A program made the position numbers and the translations under genes. A stretch of 26,643 nucleotides of DNA, from the NCBI GenBank assembly GCA_024654485.1, contig JANLHO010000053.1, positions 1 through 26,643 on the forward strand. Direction: 5' to 3'. Source of the DNA: Patescibacteria group bacterium. Its GTDB lineage: Bacteria; Patescibacteriota; Minisyncoccia; Phycocordibacterales; UBA2100. Shown piece after piece: positions 5,873-12,330 of the stretch. A model generated the notes under the pieces. The model did not search any database. It worked only from the letters and a program-made list of their open reading frames with translations, and was not told the origin of the DNA. Position 1 is the first letter of the stretch. The number at the start of each line of letters is the position of its first letter.

Positions 5873-7645
5873 CTATTTGGATGTAGCGGCGCGGAGGGAA
5901 TTGAGGATTACGGCGATATCTATCACCTCCTGAATAAGCGCGCCTGCGACAGGCGGGACGAATCCGAAGGCGGCGAAGAGCATTCCTATCGTGGAAAGCG
6001 CGACACCGCCCCATATACTTTGCCTCGCTACGCGCATGGAGCGACGCGCCGTTTCAAAAAGCTCCGATATGAGGCCTACATCGCGCCCGAGGATAACCGC
6101 GTCCGCAGCATCTATCGCGGCGCTGTTCTCCGTGCCGGAAAAGACTATGCCGACGCTGGCCTCCGCCAAGGCCGGCGCATCGTTCAAGCCGTCGCCCACC
6201 ATCGCTACTACGCCGCCTTTCTGCTTGGCCTCGTCAACGATGGCGAATTTTGATTCCGGCGAGAGGTCCGCGCGGACGATGACGTCAAGGTGTGAAAATA
6301 TCCGCTCCGCATTCTCGCGCCTGTCGCCCGTCAGTATCTCGGTAGCTATCCTGTCCCGTGCGAATGTCTGGAAAAGCTCACCCACATTCTCCTTTATCTC
6401 GTCCTCAAATGACATGCGTGCGATCTCGTTCTCGCCTTCGGATAGCGAAAGCACAAGCCCGTTTGCGCCCGCCGCTTTTTTAATAGTGAATCGGGAGCCG
6501 CCTACGTCGCCCGCGATGCCCTTTCCTATCGTTTCCACGACCCCTGTCGCTTCCAGCATGGGTGCGCTTCGTTTTGTACGTGCCGTAAGTATCGCTCTCG
6601 CCAAAGGGTGGATTGAATGGAACTCAATGGCCGAAGCTATTGCGAGCAGCTCGTTCTCGTTGCGCGCCGTCGCGGTGGGTTTTATAGCGGTCAGCCTCGG
6701 CTCTCCGAGGGTGAGCGTACCCGTCTTATCAAAGAAAATCTTCTTCACACGGGTGAGCTCTTCAAGCGTCGCGGGGCGCTTCACTATTATGTTGCGCCGC
6801 GCCGCACGCGAGAGACCTCCTATAAATGCCACGGGGGCCGCGATGATGAGAGGACAAGGTGTTGCGATGACGAGGACCGCGAGCGCGCGCCACAGCTCGC
6901 CGGAATACGCATATGCCCCTCCGGCAAGGATTAGCGCGATGGCCGTGAAAGGGAAGTTGACCCGCTCGGCAAGGCGCACCACGGGCGCCTGATGCTCCTT
7001 GGCCTCGTCCACGAGGTGGACTATTTTCATGTAGGTGGAGCTCTCAAAGGTACCCTGGACCTCCAGCATCATCGTCTCTCCCACGTTCACACCTCCGCTT
7101 TTTATGAAAGAGCCTCTGTGGAAGGAAACGGGTATCGCCTCGCCGGTCAGATTGGCTTCGTTGAGAAGAGCCTCGTCTGATCTGAGCGTGCCGTCCAGAG
7201 GGATGAGCTCGTTGGGGCGTATGACGATGACCTCGCCCTCGCGGACGTCCTGAATGGGTTTCTCGCTCGTCGCTCCACTGGCAAGCTTCACGGTGCAGGT
7301 CTTCGGGATGCGCTCGGCCAAGCCGCGCAGAGCGCTCTCCGCGCGCGCCGAAGCGTATTCATCCAGCGCTTCTCCGCCCGTTATCATGAGCGCGACGACG
7401 GCGCCTGCGAGGTATTGCTCGGCGACGAGAGAAACGACCATCGCAAGGAAGGCTATGTAATCCAGCGAGTATTCTCCGCGCCGTATCTTGCCGGCAGAAT
7501 CCCACAATATTTTTACTACTCCCGCAATGATGCCGACTATCCATATGTAGCCGCCAAGGGGTGAGGCATAGAGAGCGCCCCCCGCCACAAGGCACAAAAG
7601 GACGAATATCGGCAGACGGAACTCCTTTCGCAGGAGGTATTCCAT
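5873..7645 (-). CDS. P1B-type heavy-metal-translocating ATPase, without N-terminal metal-binding domain
   Basis: A 590-aa P-type ATPase that uses ATP to move a soft metal cation across the cytoplasmic membrane. Visible motifs in order are: the actuator loop L-T-G-E-A-I-P-V near residue 167; the intramembrane metal site T-P-C-P-L near 263; the phosphorylation site D-K-T-G-T-L-T near 305; the P1B-specific S-I-H-P-L-A near 346; and G-D-G-L-N-D-A-P near 485. The TPC form of the CPx motif makes the metal uncertain (P1B metal type cannot be assigned from it alone). No CxxC metal-binding domain precedes the first helices, so the protein is at the short end of the family. ATG 7645 is preferred over the upstream start at 7708, because a TACAAT box lies 8 bases before it. 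Divergent from the CPHC thioredoxin-fold gene. Confidence 0.95.
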   Translation of the reverse strand: MEYLLRKEFRLPIFVLLCLVAGGALYASPLGGYIWIVGIIAGVVKILWDSAGKIRRGEYSLDYIAFLAMVVSLVAEQYLAGAVVALMITGGEALDEYASARAESALRGLAERIPKTCTVKLASGATSEKPIQDVREGEVIVIRPNELIPLDGTLRSDEALLNEANLTGEAIPVSFHRGSFIKSGGVNVGETMMLEVQGTFESSTYMKIVHLVDEAKEHQAPVVRLAERVNFPFTAIALILAGGAYAYSGELWRALAVLVIATPCPLIIAAPVAFIGGLSRAARRNIIVKRPATLEELTRVKKIFFDKTGTLTLGEPRLTAIKPTATARNENELLAIASAIEFHSIHPLARAILTARTKRSAPMLEATGVVETIGKGIAGDVGGSRFTIKKAAGANGLVLSLSEGENEIARMSFEDEIKENVGELFQTFARDRIATEILTGDRRENAERIFSHLDVIVRADLSPESKFAIVDEAKQKGGVVAMVGDGLNDAPALAEASVGIVFSGTENSAAIDAADAVILGRDVGLISELFETARRSMRVARQSIWGGVALSTIGMLFAAFGFVPPVAGALIQEVIDIAVILNSLRAATSK

Positions 7646-7653
7646 AAAAGCGC

Positions 7654-7659
7654 ATTGTA
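7654..7659 (-). promoter_or_regulatory. -10 box of the metal ATPase gene, leaderless
   Basis: TACAAT on the minus strand, 8 bases upstream of ATG 7645; no Shine-Dalgarno between them. Confidence 0.7.
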
Positions 7660-7690
7660 TCACCGCGGGGCATGTCGGTGATACATCCAC

Positions 7691-7727
7691 ACACCGACTT
7701 TGCAGCAAAGTTGGCGTGGGGTATACT
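7691..7727 (+). promoter_or_regulatory. Hairpin-plus-TATACT promoter of the CPHC gene
   Basis: CCGACTTTG-CAG-CAAAGTTGG (9-bp arms, one wobble) is followed by CGTGGGGTATACT; TATACT 7722-7727 ends 7 bases before ATG 7735. This closely matches the module at 5282-5318. Confidence 0.68.
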
Positions 7728-7734
7728 GTCTGGC

Positions 7735-8112
7735 ATGAAAAGGGGAATTCTTATTTTCTGGGTCATCCTTATCGCGCTGATAGTCGTCGGCGTGGGGGCG
7801 GCGCTTCTTTCGGGCTCTACGCCGGGAAAATACGACGGATTCGCGCAATGCTTGGAGGAAAGGAATGTCATTTTCTACGGAGCTTTCTGGTGCCCGCACT
7901 GTCAAAACACGAAGACCATGTTCGGCAAATCGGCCAAGCTACTTCCGTATGTGGAGTGCTCCACTCCGGATGGGCAGGGTCAGACGCAGGAGTGCAAGGA
8001 CAAAGGTATTTCCAACTACCCCACATGGGAGCGCCCCGACGGCGAGCGGATAACGGGAGAACGCACTGTGCAGGAGCTTTCCGATTTTTCCGGCTGCCCC
8101 CTTCCGCAGTAA
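7735..8112 (+). CDS. Membrane-anchored thioredoxin-fold protein with CPHC site
   Basis: A 125-aa protein. Residues 1-28 form an uncleaved-looking signal anchor (M-K-R-G then I-L-I-F-W-V-I-L-I-A-L-I-V-V-G-V). The rest is a small thioredoxin-like domain with F-Y-G-A-F-W-C-P-H-C-Q near residues 48-56. A further cysteine pair (Y-V-E-C-S and E-C-K-D) and the cis-proline N-Y-P-T-W-E follow. The CPHC site, the extra cysteines and the YPTW segment are those of the thioredoxin domain often fused to vitamin K epoxide reductase (VKOR) homologues, here stand-alone. It probably acts outside the membrane as a DsbA-like disulfide donor. The DsbB gene 165 bases downstream is a plausible re-oxidation partner (inference). 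Start supported by the TATACT box 7 bases upstream. Confidence 0.9.
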   Translation: MKRGILIFWVILIALIVVGVGAALLSGSTPGKYDGFAQCLEERNVIFYGAFWCPHCQNTKTMFGKSAKLLPYVECSTPDGQGQTQECKDKGISNYPTWERPDGERITGERTVQELSDFSGCPLPQ

Positions 8113-8122
8113 CAAAGGACAT

Positions 8123-8216
8123 CGCTGTATGATTTTTGGAGTACACGATTTTTCTGCTGAAAAATTGCTCGGCTACCGCGCCGTCGCGCGGCAGAGGCTC
8201 CAAAAATCATACAGCG
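8123..8216 (+). repeat. Palindromic structured element, copy 2
   Basis: The outer arms at 8123-8141 and 8198-8216 are perfect 19-bp inverse complements. An inner hairpin pairs 8146-8154 with 8159-8167 (one G-T pair, loop TGCT), and a GC hairpin CCGCGC-CGTC-GCGCGG sits at 8177-8192. Same architecture and core as 1300-1414, but the two long stems have different, still complementary sequences. Lies 10 bases after the stop of the CPHC gene. Confidence 0.8.
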
Positions 8217-8276
8217 GCGCCTTTTAGCGTGCGCATCCGGTCACATTTATTAGTTCGGTTAAGTACTTACTGATGT

Positions 8277-8816
8277 ATGTACCCCGTAGAAGCGATCAAC
8301 TATTGGCTCGCGCTCGCGACCCTCGCACTGCAGCTCGCAGGGGCATCCATGCTTGCCGTATATTTTCTACGCAAGAGATTTACGGACCTTGAAGACATTG
8401 CCGCCCTCATAGGCCGGTGGGGGCTATGGGCGGGACTTATTCTGACATTTGGTGGGCTTTCGCTCTCCCTTTTCTATTCGGAGGTCTTGGGATTCGCGCC
8501 GTGCGCCCTGTGCTGGGTGATGCGCGTATTCATGTATCCGCAGGTGGTTCTCTTCGCGGTGGCGCTTTGGAAGCGCGACAGGGCAATAGCGGATTACTCC
8601 ATAGCGCTCTCCGTCTTCGGCCTCGCCGTAGGGCTCTACCAGCACTATCTGCAAATGGGCGGCACGAGCGTACTTCCGTGCCCCGCGACGCCGGAGGCCG
8701 CGGATTGCGCGCAGCGTTTCCTCTTTGAGTTTGGCTACATCACCTTCCCTCTGATGGGCGCGACGCTTTTCACGACGCTAATCATCACCATGTTATTCGT
8801 GCGCAGGCGCGTTTAG
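8277..8816 (+). CDS. dsbB: Disulfide bond formation protein, DsbB/BdbC family
   Basis: A 179-aa membrane protein with four predicted helices. The first external cysteine pair is C-A-L-C-W near residue 75, within P-C-A-L-C-W-V-M-R-V-F-M-Y-P-Q, a DsbB/BdbC signature. A second pair is in L-P-C-P-A-T-P near residue 135 and A-D-C-A-Q near 143. DsbB passes electrons from a DsbA-type thiol oxidase to quinone, so it renews disulfide-forming power outside the cytoplasmic membrane. The CPHC thioredoxin-fold protein just upstream is its likely partner. ATG 8277 gives a normal family start; an overlapping ATG at 8273 is in another frame. The promoter is unclear: AT-rich TTAAGTACTTAC lies just upstream. 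Downstream gene is convergent. Confidence 0.93.
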   Translation: MYPVEAINYWLALATLALQLAGASMLAVYFLRKRFTDLEDIAALIGRWGLWAGLILTFGGLSLSLFYSEVLGFAPCALCWVMRVFMYPQVVLFAVALWKRDRAIADYSIALSVFGLAVGLYQHYLQMGGTSVLPCPATPEAADCAQRFLFEFGYITFPLMGATLFTTLIITMLFVRRRV

Positions 8817-8841
8817 CCGTCTACATTGGGCCGTGTACCGA

Positions 8842-10497
8842 CTACTGGTGCGTGAGCATGAAGCGCTTGATGTCGTCCATAGTGCCGCCCACTTTCTTTC
8901 CTGGATTTAAGACGTCTAGAGGATCAAAGATATGCTTGACCTCGGTGAAAAGCTTGACGACATCCTCGCCAAACATGCGCGTGAGATACGGCGTGCGGAT
9001 GATGCCGTCGTTGTGCTCGCCGGTGATGGAGCCGTGGTATTTGAGTACGAGGTCGTAGACCTTGGGCTGCAGCTCCATAATCGTCTGCCTGTTTTTGGAG
9101 GAGTCCATGTCAATGAAGGGGTAAATGTGGAAATTGCCGTCGCCGATATGCCCCGCGATAGTGAATGTGAAATTGTACTGCGATAGAAGCGCCTCAAGCT
9201 CGGGCAGAAACTTCGGATAGTCTTCCGGATGCACGACAATGTCTTCAATAAACGACGCAGCCGTCATGCCGGGCATGTGCTTGCGCAGCAGGTTGAAGCT
9301 TTCGCGACGCATCGCCCAGAATTTCGCCGCCTGCCGCTCGCTCTTTTCTATCTCGGTTCGCACCGCGAGGCCGTGCAGCGCGGCTTGTGCCTGCTCCGCC
9401 TTCTGAAGCGCCTCGTCCGCGCTGTCTTCGGCGAATTCCGCCATTAGGACGAGCTTGGGGATACCGCCAGTGAGAACCATCATTACCTCCGGGATGAAGG
9501 AGATGCCCATCCAGATCATTTTTTTTAGCCCCGCAGAGCGAAGAAGAGGGAAGATGAAACGTATCGCAAGCTGGAAAGTGTACTTGTCGTACGATTCAAA
9601 TGTTTCCGGCTTGAGATTCAGGACGCGCCGCACTATCTCGGGCAATATACCCAAGTCGGAGAGAAAAACGACAAGCATAGAGCGATGTTTCTCAAGCTCT
9701 ACGAGGCCGAGCGTAGCTTCGGTGACGAGAGCGAGCGTGCCCTGCGAGCCGCAGATGAGCTGTGCTAGGTCAAATGTGCCGCGCTCTTTGTCTACCACGT
9801 TCCATAGCGCGTATCCTGCGGAATTTTTGCGCACAGTCGGCCGCGCCGCCTCTATCTCGCTATCGTGCTCGCTTATGAGCGCGTGCATCTTCCTGTAGAT
9901 TTCCCCCTCAAGTGTGTGCTCCCGCTTCTTTTCCTCAAGCTCGCGCGCGGAAAGCGCGCGCAAGGTAGCCTGCGAGCCGTCGGAGAGCACGACGTCAAGC
10001 GAACGGACGAAGCGGTTGGTCTTGCCGTACTTGAGCGTAAGCTCGCCTCCGGAATCGTTGGAGACGATGCCTCCGATGGCGCATATCTCTCGCGAGGCGG
10101 GATAGGAAGGCATGAGCTTGCCGGTCTTGGCGAGCGTCTGCTTCTCAAAATCGCGGTAGTACATGCCGGGCTCGGCACTGGCCTCGTCGTCTCGGATATC
10201 CCCCATATGATTCATATATTTCGTGAACGAGAGCACGATGGAATCGGTGAGGGGGCCGCCGGTGATGTCCGTGCCTGCGGAGCGCCCCGTCACGGATACC
10301 TGCTCTCCGCGCCCGCGCGCCTCGTGCGCGTAACGCACCACGGCCGATACGTCGTCGGCGTCCTTGGGGAAGACGACCACCTCCGGCATGCGCTCAAAAA
10401 TGCTGGTGTCGCGGCTGTGTTTTTTGCGCGTCTCACCGTCGGTCGCGACGTCGCCCTTGACGAGGCGCGCGAGACGCTCGCTCAAATTGCTACCCAT
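8842..10497 (-). CDS. FAD-linked oxidase (GlcD / D-lactate dehydrogenase type)
   Basis: A 551-aa protein of the FAD-binding PCMH (VAO) family. The N-terminal FAD domain includes V-S-V-T-G-R-S-A-G-T-D-I-T-G-G near residue 70 (pyrophosphate-binding loop) and I-G-G-I-V-S-N-D-S-G-G near 145. The C-terminal FAD-oxidase domain carries G-H-I-G-D-G-N-F-H-I-Y-P near 450 and the G-E-H-N-D-G-I motif near 495. Such enzymes oxidise 2-hydroxy acids (D-lactate, glycolate) and pass electrons to quinones or a partner. The substrate cannot be fixed from motifs. There is no Fe-S partner gene next door, so it may act alone, as bacterial or mitochondrial D-lactate dehydrogenases do. ATG 10497 is preferred to 10518, because TATAAT lies inside the longer version 9 bases before it. 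Confidence 0.92.
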   Translation of the reverse strand: MGSNLSERLARLVKGDVATDGETRKKHSRDTSIFERMPEVVVFPKDADDVSAVVRYAHEARGRGEQVSVTGRSAGTDITGGPLTDSIVLSFTKYMNHMGDIRDDEASAEPGMYYRDFEKQTLAKTGKLMPSYPASREICAIGGIVSNDSGGELTLKYGKTNRFVRSLDVVLSDGSQATLRALSARELEEKKREHTLEGEIYRKMHALISEHDSEIEAARPTVRKNSAGYALWNVVDKERGTFDLAQLICGSQGTLALVTEATLGLVELEKHRSMLVVFLSDLGILPEIVRRVLNLKPETFESYDKYTFQLAIRFIFPLLRSAGLKKMIWMGISFIPEVMMVLTGGIPKLVLMAEFAEDSADEALQKAEQAQAALHGLAVRTEIEKSERQAAKFWAMRRESFNLLRKHMPGMTAASFIEDIVVHPEDYPKFLPELEALLSQYNFTFTIAGHIGDGNFHIYPFIDMDSSKNRQTIMELQPKVYDLVLKYHGSITGEHNDGIIRTPYLTRMFGEDVVKLFTEVKHIFDPLDVLNPGKKVGGTMDDIKRFMLTHQ

Positions 10498-10506
10498 ATC
10501 ACGTTC

Positions 10507-10512
10507 ATTATA
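10507..10512 (-). promoter_or_regulatory. -10 box of the FAD oxidase gene
   Basis: Perfect TATAAT on the minus strand, 9 bases upstream of ATG 10497. This supports a nearly leaderless transcript. Confidence 0.8.
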
Positions 10513-10513
10513 C

Positions 10514-10557
10514 CGCATAAAAGTTGAAGGCCGCGGCGTAAAAACGCGCGGCCTTCA
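10514..10557 (-). terminator. Intrinsic terminator (minus strand)
   Basis: A perfect 11-bp stem (10525-10535 TGAAGGCCGCG with 10547-10557) followed on the minus strand by ACTTTTATG. It ends the transcript of the gene at 10593-11030 just before the next gene's promoter. Its arm sequence is nearly identical to that of the terminator at 11112-11147. Confidence 0.88.
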
Positions 10558-10592
10558 GATGGACCCATACCCGCGGGACTGTCAGCGCAGCA

Positions 10593-11030
10593 TCATGCCG
10601 CGATGCCCATAGCCTCCTCTATAGGAGGATAACTTTCTATACGCTTGACATCGTATCGGCCACTTGCCCACAAGTCGGCCTCAACCGTCCTTTTTAGGCG
10701 CGGGTTTGCGAAAAGCGGACAGGAGAAAATGTTCTCCAGGTTTCTCCCGCTTTTAAGGAGGGCATCGAACATGTCTATGAGTAGAGCCGCCTCCTCACTG
10801 TTGCCACGCACATATTCGTGCGGGAACAGCTTTACATGGCAGGTCGCCGATCCTGCGACCCATGTTATCTCCCGACCATCTCGGCGACGCTCAAGGTATC
10901 TTCCGTCGCCGCTTTCGATGATGCGAGCGAGGGAATCGCTCAGGCGATCTTTCGCGTGTGCCAATAGTACGGCAGCGCTGAGAGAAGCCGTCGCGACGAG
11001 GGCGATGAGAATCAAAATCCAGTATATCAT
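10593..11030 (-). CDS. Hypothetical protein with N-terminal membrane anchor, 145 aa
   Basis: Not recognised. The start is set at ATG 11030, because GGGAGAG lies 4 bases upstream and serves as a Shine-Dalgarno. The frame extends to 11087 but the extra residues look non-coding. Residues 2-26 form a hydrophobic helix (M-I-Y-W-I-L-I-L-I-A-L-V-A-T-A). The remaining ~115 residues are soluble, mixed alpha/beta in look, with D-G-R-Y-L-E-R-R and two cysteines (T-C-H-V-K, F-S-C-P-L). No catalytic motif is apparent. It sits between two intrinsic terminators, so it appears to be its own transcription unit. Ribosome-binding site and terminator resemble those of the neighbour at 11166-11483; the two may have arrived or evolved together (inference). 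Confidence 0.7.
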   Translation of the reverse strand: MIYWILILIALVATASLSAAVLLAHAKDRLSDSLARIIESGDGRYLERRRDGREITWVAGSATCHVKLFPHEYVRGNSEEAALLIDMFDALLKSGRNLENIFSCPLFANPRLKRTVEADLWASGRYDVKRIESYPPIEEAMGIAA

Positions 11031-11111
11031 TGCTCTCTCCCGATTGATTGCGCAAGCGGGTGTGCTTGCTAAATCGGATTGTTGCATCTTAGTCAGACTT
11101 GGGCAACCTCA

Positions 11112-11147
11112 TCAAAAGATGAAGGCCGCGGTGGAAGGCGGCCTTCA
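11112..11147 (-). terminator. Intrinsic terminator (minus strand)
   Basis: A perfect 10-bp stem TGAAGGCCGC (11120-11129) with GCGGCCTTCA (11138-11147), loop GGTGGAAG, then ATCTTTTGAT on the minus strand. Ends the gene at 11166-11483. The arms match those of the terminator at 10525-10557. Confidence 0.88.
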
Positions 11148-11165
11148 GATTTCGTCGCAGGCAAA

Positions 11166-11483
11166 TCATGGCCATAGGTCGGTCACAGCCTCCGGCTCAC
11201 CCCGCAGTAACGCGATGACGCTGAGGGGAGAGTGTTTGCCGTTGATTCTCCTCGCCACCTCCTTCATGATCCTCGCGTTTGCGGAATCTCGTTCTGGCGC
11301 ACTCATTTCCGTGCCCTCAGACTGCGGGGCGGTGTTGAATATGTCCGTGACGATTTCGCCGACGCGCGGATTTGTAGATTTTGCTCCCGCGCCGAGCAGC
11401 CCGCATAACTCTTTCTCGAGTGGGGTGAGTTCGGTAGCCGGTACAACAAAATGGCCGGATCCCGTTAGTTTGTTGCTGAACAC
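11166..11483 (-). CDS. Hypothetical protein, 105 aa, GTG start
   Basis: Not recognised. The start is GTG at 11483, supported by a strong Shine-Dalgarno AAGGAGGG seven bases upstream and a full sigma70-type promoter further up (11530-11558). The protein is soluble, without signal peptide or membrane helix. It has a proline/threonine-rich start, a helical middle (L-E-K-E-L-C-G-L-L-G-A-G) and a basic helix near residue 75 (A-R-I-M-K-E-V-A-R-R-I-N-G-K). It ends D-L-W-P. No enzyme motif is visible. Its leader of about 40 bases makes it the clearest non-leaderless gene here. A terminator follows 19 bases after the stop. The family is unknown to me; a small regulatory or nucleic-acid-associated protein is only a guess. 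Confidence 0.72.
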   Translation of the reverse strand: MFSNKLTGSGHFVVPATELTPLEKELCGLLGAGAKSTNPRVGEIVTDIFNTAPQSEGTEMSAPERDSANARIMKEVARRINGKHSPLSVIALLRGEPEAVTDLWP

Positions 11484-11529
11484 TCTCGTGCCCTCCTTCT
11501 CTAGCGTCGCACCATTGCGACCAATCTTT

Positions 11530-11558
11530 ATTATACGTCGCTATTGGCTCGGTGTAAA
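11530..11558 (-). promoter_or_regulatory. Sigma70-type promoter TTTACA-17-TATAAT
   Basis: On the minus strand, TTTACA (11553-11558) and TATAAT (11530-11535) are separated by exactly 17 bases. The -10 box is 46 bases from the GTG start at 11483, leaving room for a real leader with the AAGGAGGG site. Confidence 0.85.
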
Positions 11559-11590
11559 GGTCTGCGTTGATAAGCTATTGTAAAGCAAGG

Positions 11591-11618
11591 TTGACATCGC
11601 CATGCGCTGCCGTACCAT
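11591..11618 (+). promoter_or_regulatory. Promoter of the XRE regulator
   Basis: TTGACA (11591-11596), 16-base spacer, TACCAT (11613-11618), ten bases before ATG 11629. Its upstream side lies back-to-back with the minus-strand promoter at 11530-11558, so one regulator could control both. Confidence 0.65.
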
Positions 11619-11628
11619 TGAGCGCGAC

Positions 11629-11841
11629 ATGGGCGAATATGTTGTCAATCGCGTTCAGGAGCTCCGCACGGCCGCGCATCTTACGCAGGAAGAACTCGCC
11701 GAGCGGGCGGGCGTCAGTCGGCAGACCATCATCGCCATTGAGAAGGGCAATTACACCCCTTCCGTCTCGCTTGCCATCAAGCTCGCGCGCATTTTCAAAA
11801 CGCCGGTAGAAAAGGTATTCTCTATTGTCTATGACGCATAA
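11629..11841 (+). CDS. XRE-family (Cro/CI-type) helix-turn-helix regulator, short form
   Basis: A 70-aa protein consisting of one HTH_3 domain. V-N-R-V-Q-E-L-R leads into L-T-Q-E-E-L-A-E-R-A-G-V-S-R-Q-T-I-I-A-I-E-K-G-N-Y-T-P, the two DNA-reading helices, and the end I-F-K-T-P-V-E-K-V-F. This short form is commonly paired with a small membrane protein gene, as here: the downstream start ATG 11831 overlaps the end of this gene by 11 bases, indicating translational coupling. It probably binds DNA as a dimer and represses or activates its own operon; no operator can be assigned with certainty. ATG 11629 is chosen because the frame upstream overlaps the TTGACA/TACCAT promoter. Confidence 0.93.
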   Translation: MGEYVVNRVQELRTAAHLTQEELAERAGVSRQTIIAIEKGNYTPSVSLAIKLARIFKTPVEKVFSIVYDA

Positions 11842-12196
11842 CACTACTCTGCAGGTCGCAAGCGCTGCCGCGCTCGCCGTCATAGGTTTCTTCTTGATAA
11901 ATCCGACGCATCTGTGGATGCCGAGCATGGCGCACGAGGCTATGCTCGCGGGCGCGGCGGTGGTGTTCGGCGCGCTGGCGATATTCGTGTTTGCGGAGAA
12001 GAGAGTAGATGAGCGCGATGAGGTGCACCGCACTACGGCAGGCCACGCCGCTTTCTTCACGGGCGGCGGCATTCTCCTCATTGCCATCATAGCGGAAGGC
12101 CTATACGGCATGCCCGACCCGTGGCTCGTCGGCGCGCTCGTCGCAATGGTCTGCGCAAAAGTGCTCACGCGCCTCTACGTCACCCATTATCGCTAG
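11831..12196 (+). CDS. Small membrane protein co-transcribed with the XRE regulator
   Basis: A 121-aa protein with probably four membrane helices: residues ~8-25, ~36-55, ~74-92 and ~98-115. A short charged loop after the second helix reads E-K-R-V-D-E-R-D-E-V-H-R. That E-R/DE-rich loop between helices 2 and 3 is like the DUF2178-type membrane proteins that are encoded beside short XRE regulators, but I cannot confirm the family. The start ATG 11831 lies inside the last codons of the regulator gene, with no Shine-Dalgarno of its own apparent. Possible role: membrane sensor or sequestering partner for the regulator (inference from context only). A perfect hairpin terminator follows the stop by two bases. 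Confidence 0.8.
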   Translation: MTHNTTLQVASAAALAVIGFFLINPTHLWMPSMAHEAMLAGAAVVFGALAIFVFAEKRVDERDEVHRTTAGHAAFFTGGGILLIAIIAEGLYGMPDPWLVGALVAMVCAKVLTRLYVTHYR

Positions 12197-12198
12197 TA

Positions 12199-12227
12199 AA
12201 AATATAAAGGTCGGTCCTTTATATTTT
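12199..12227 (+). terminator. Terminator-like hairpin, 12-bp AT-rich stem
   Basis: AAAATATAAAGG (12199-12210) and CCTTTATATTTT (12216-12227) are perfect inverse complements with loop TCGGT. The 3' arm ends in TTTT. Works as a terminator for the XRE operon. Confidence 0.85.
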
Positions 12228-12258
12228 GGGCTATCCACACAGGGCATGTAAAGCCGAC

Positions 12259-12286
12259 TTGACATAGCAGAGAGCATCCATACAAT
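12259..12286 (+). promoter_or_regulatory. Promoter TTGACA-16-TACAAT for the redox operon
   Basis: TTGACA at 12259-12264 and TACAAT at 12281-12286, 16 bases apart, 44 bases before ATG 12331. A second possible -10 (TATAAC, 12311-12316) is closer, overlapping the palindrome TAACGTTA. The operon may have two start sites, or an operator at the palindrome. Confidence 0.72.
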
Positions 12287-12330
12287 GGGTGCATTAGTCG
12301 GTAGGTTAGGTATAACGTTACGTAATAAAT

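Noticed and set aside
5991..6992. 333-codon plus-strand frame opposite the metal ATPase
   Set aside because: All P-type ATPase motifs are on the minus strand; the plus frame is Ser/Ala/Arg-rich with no family features.
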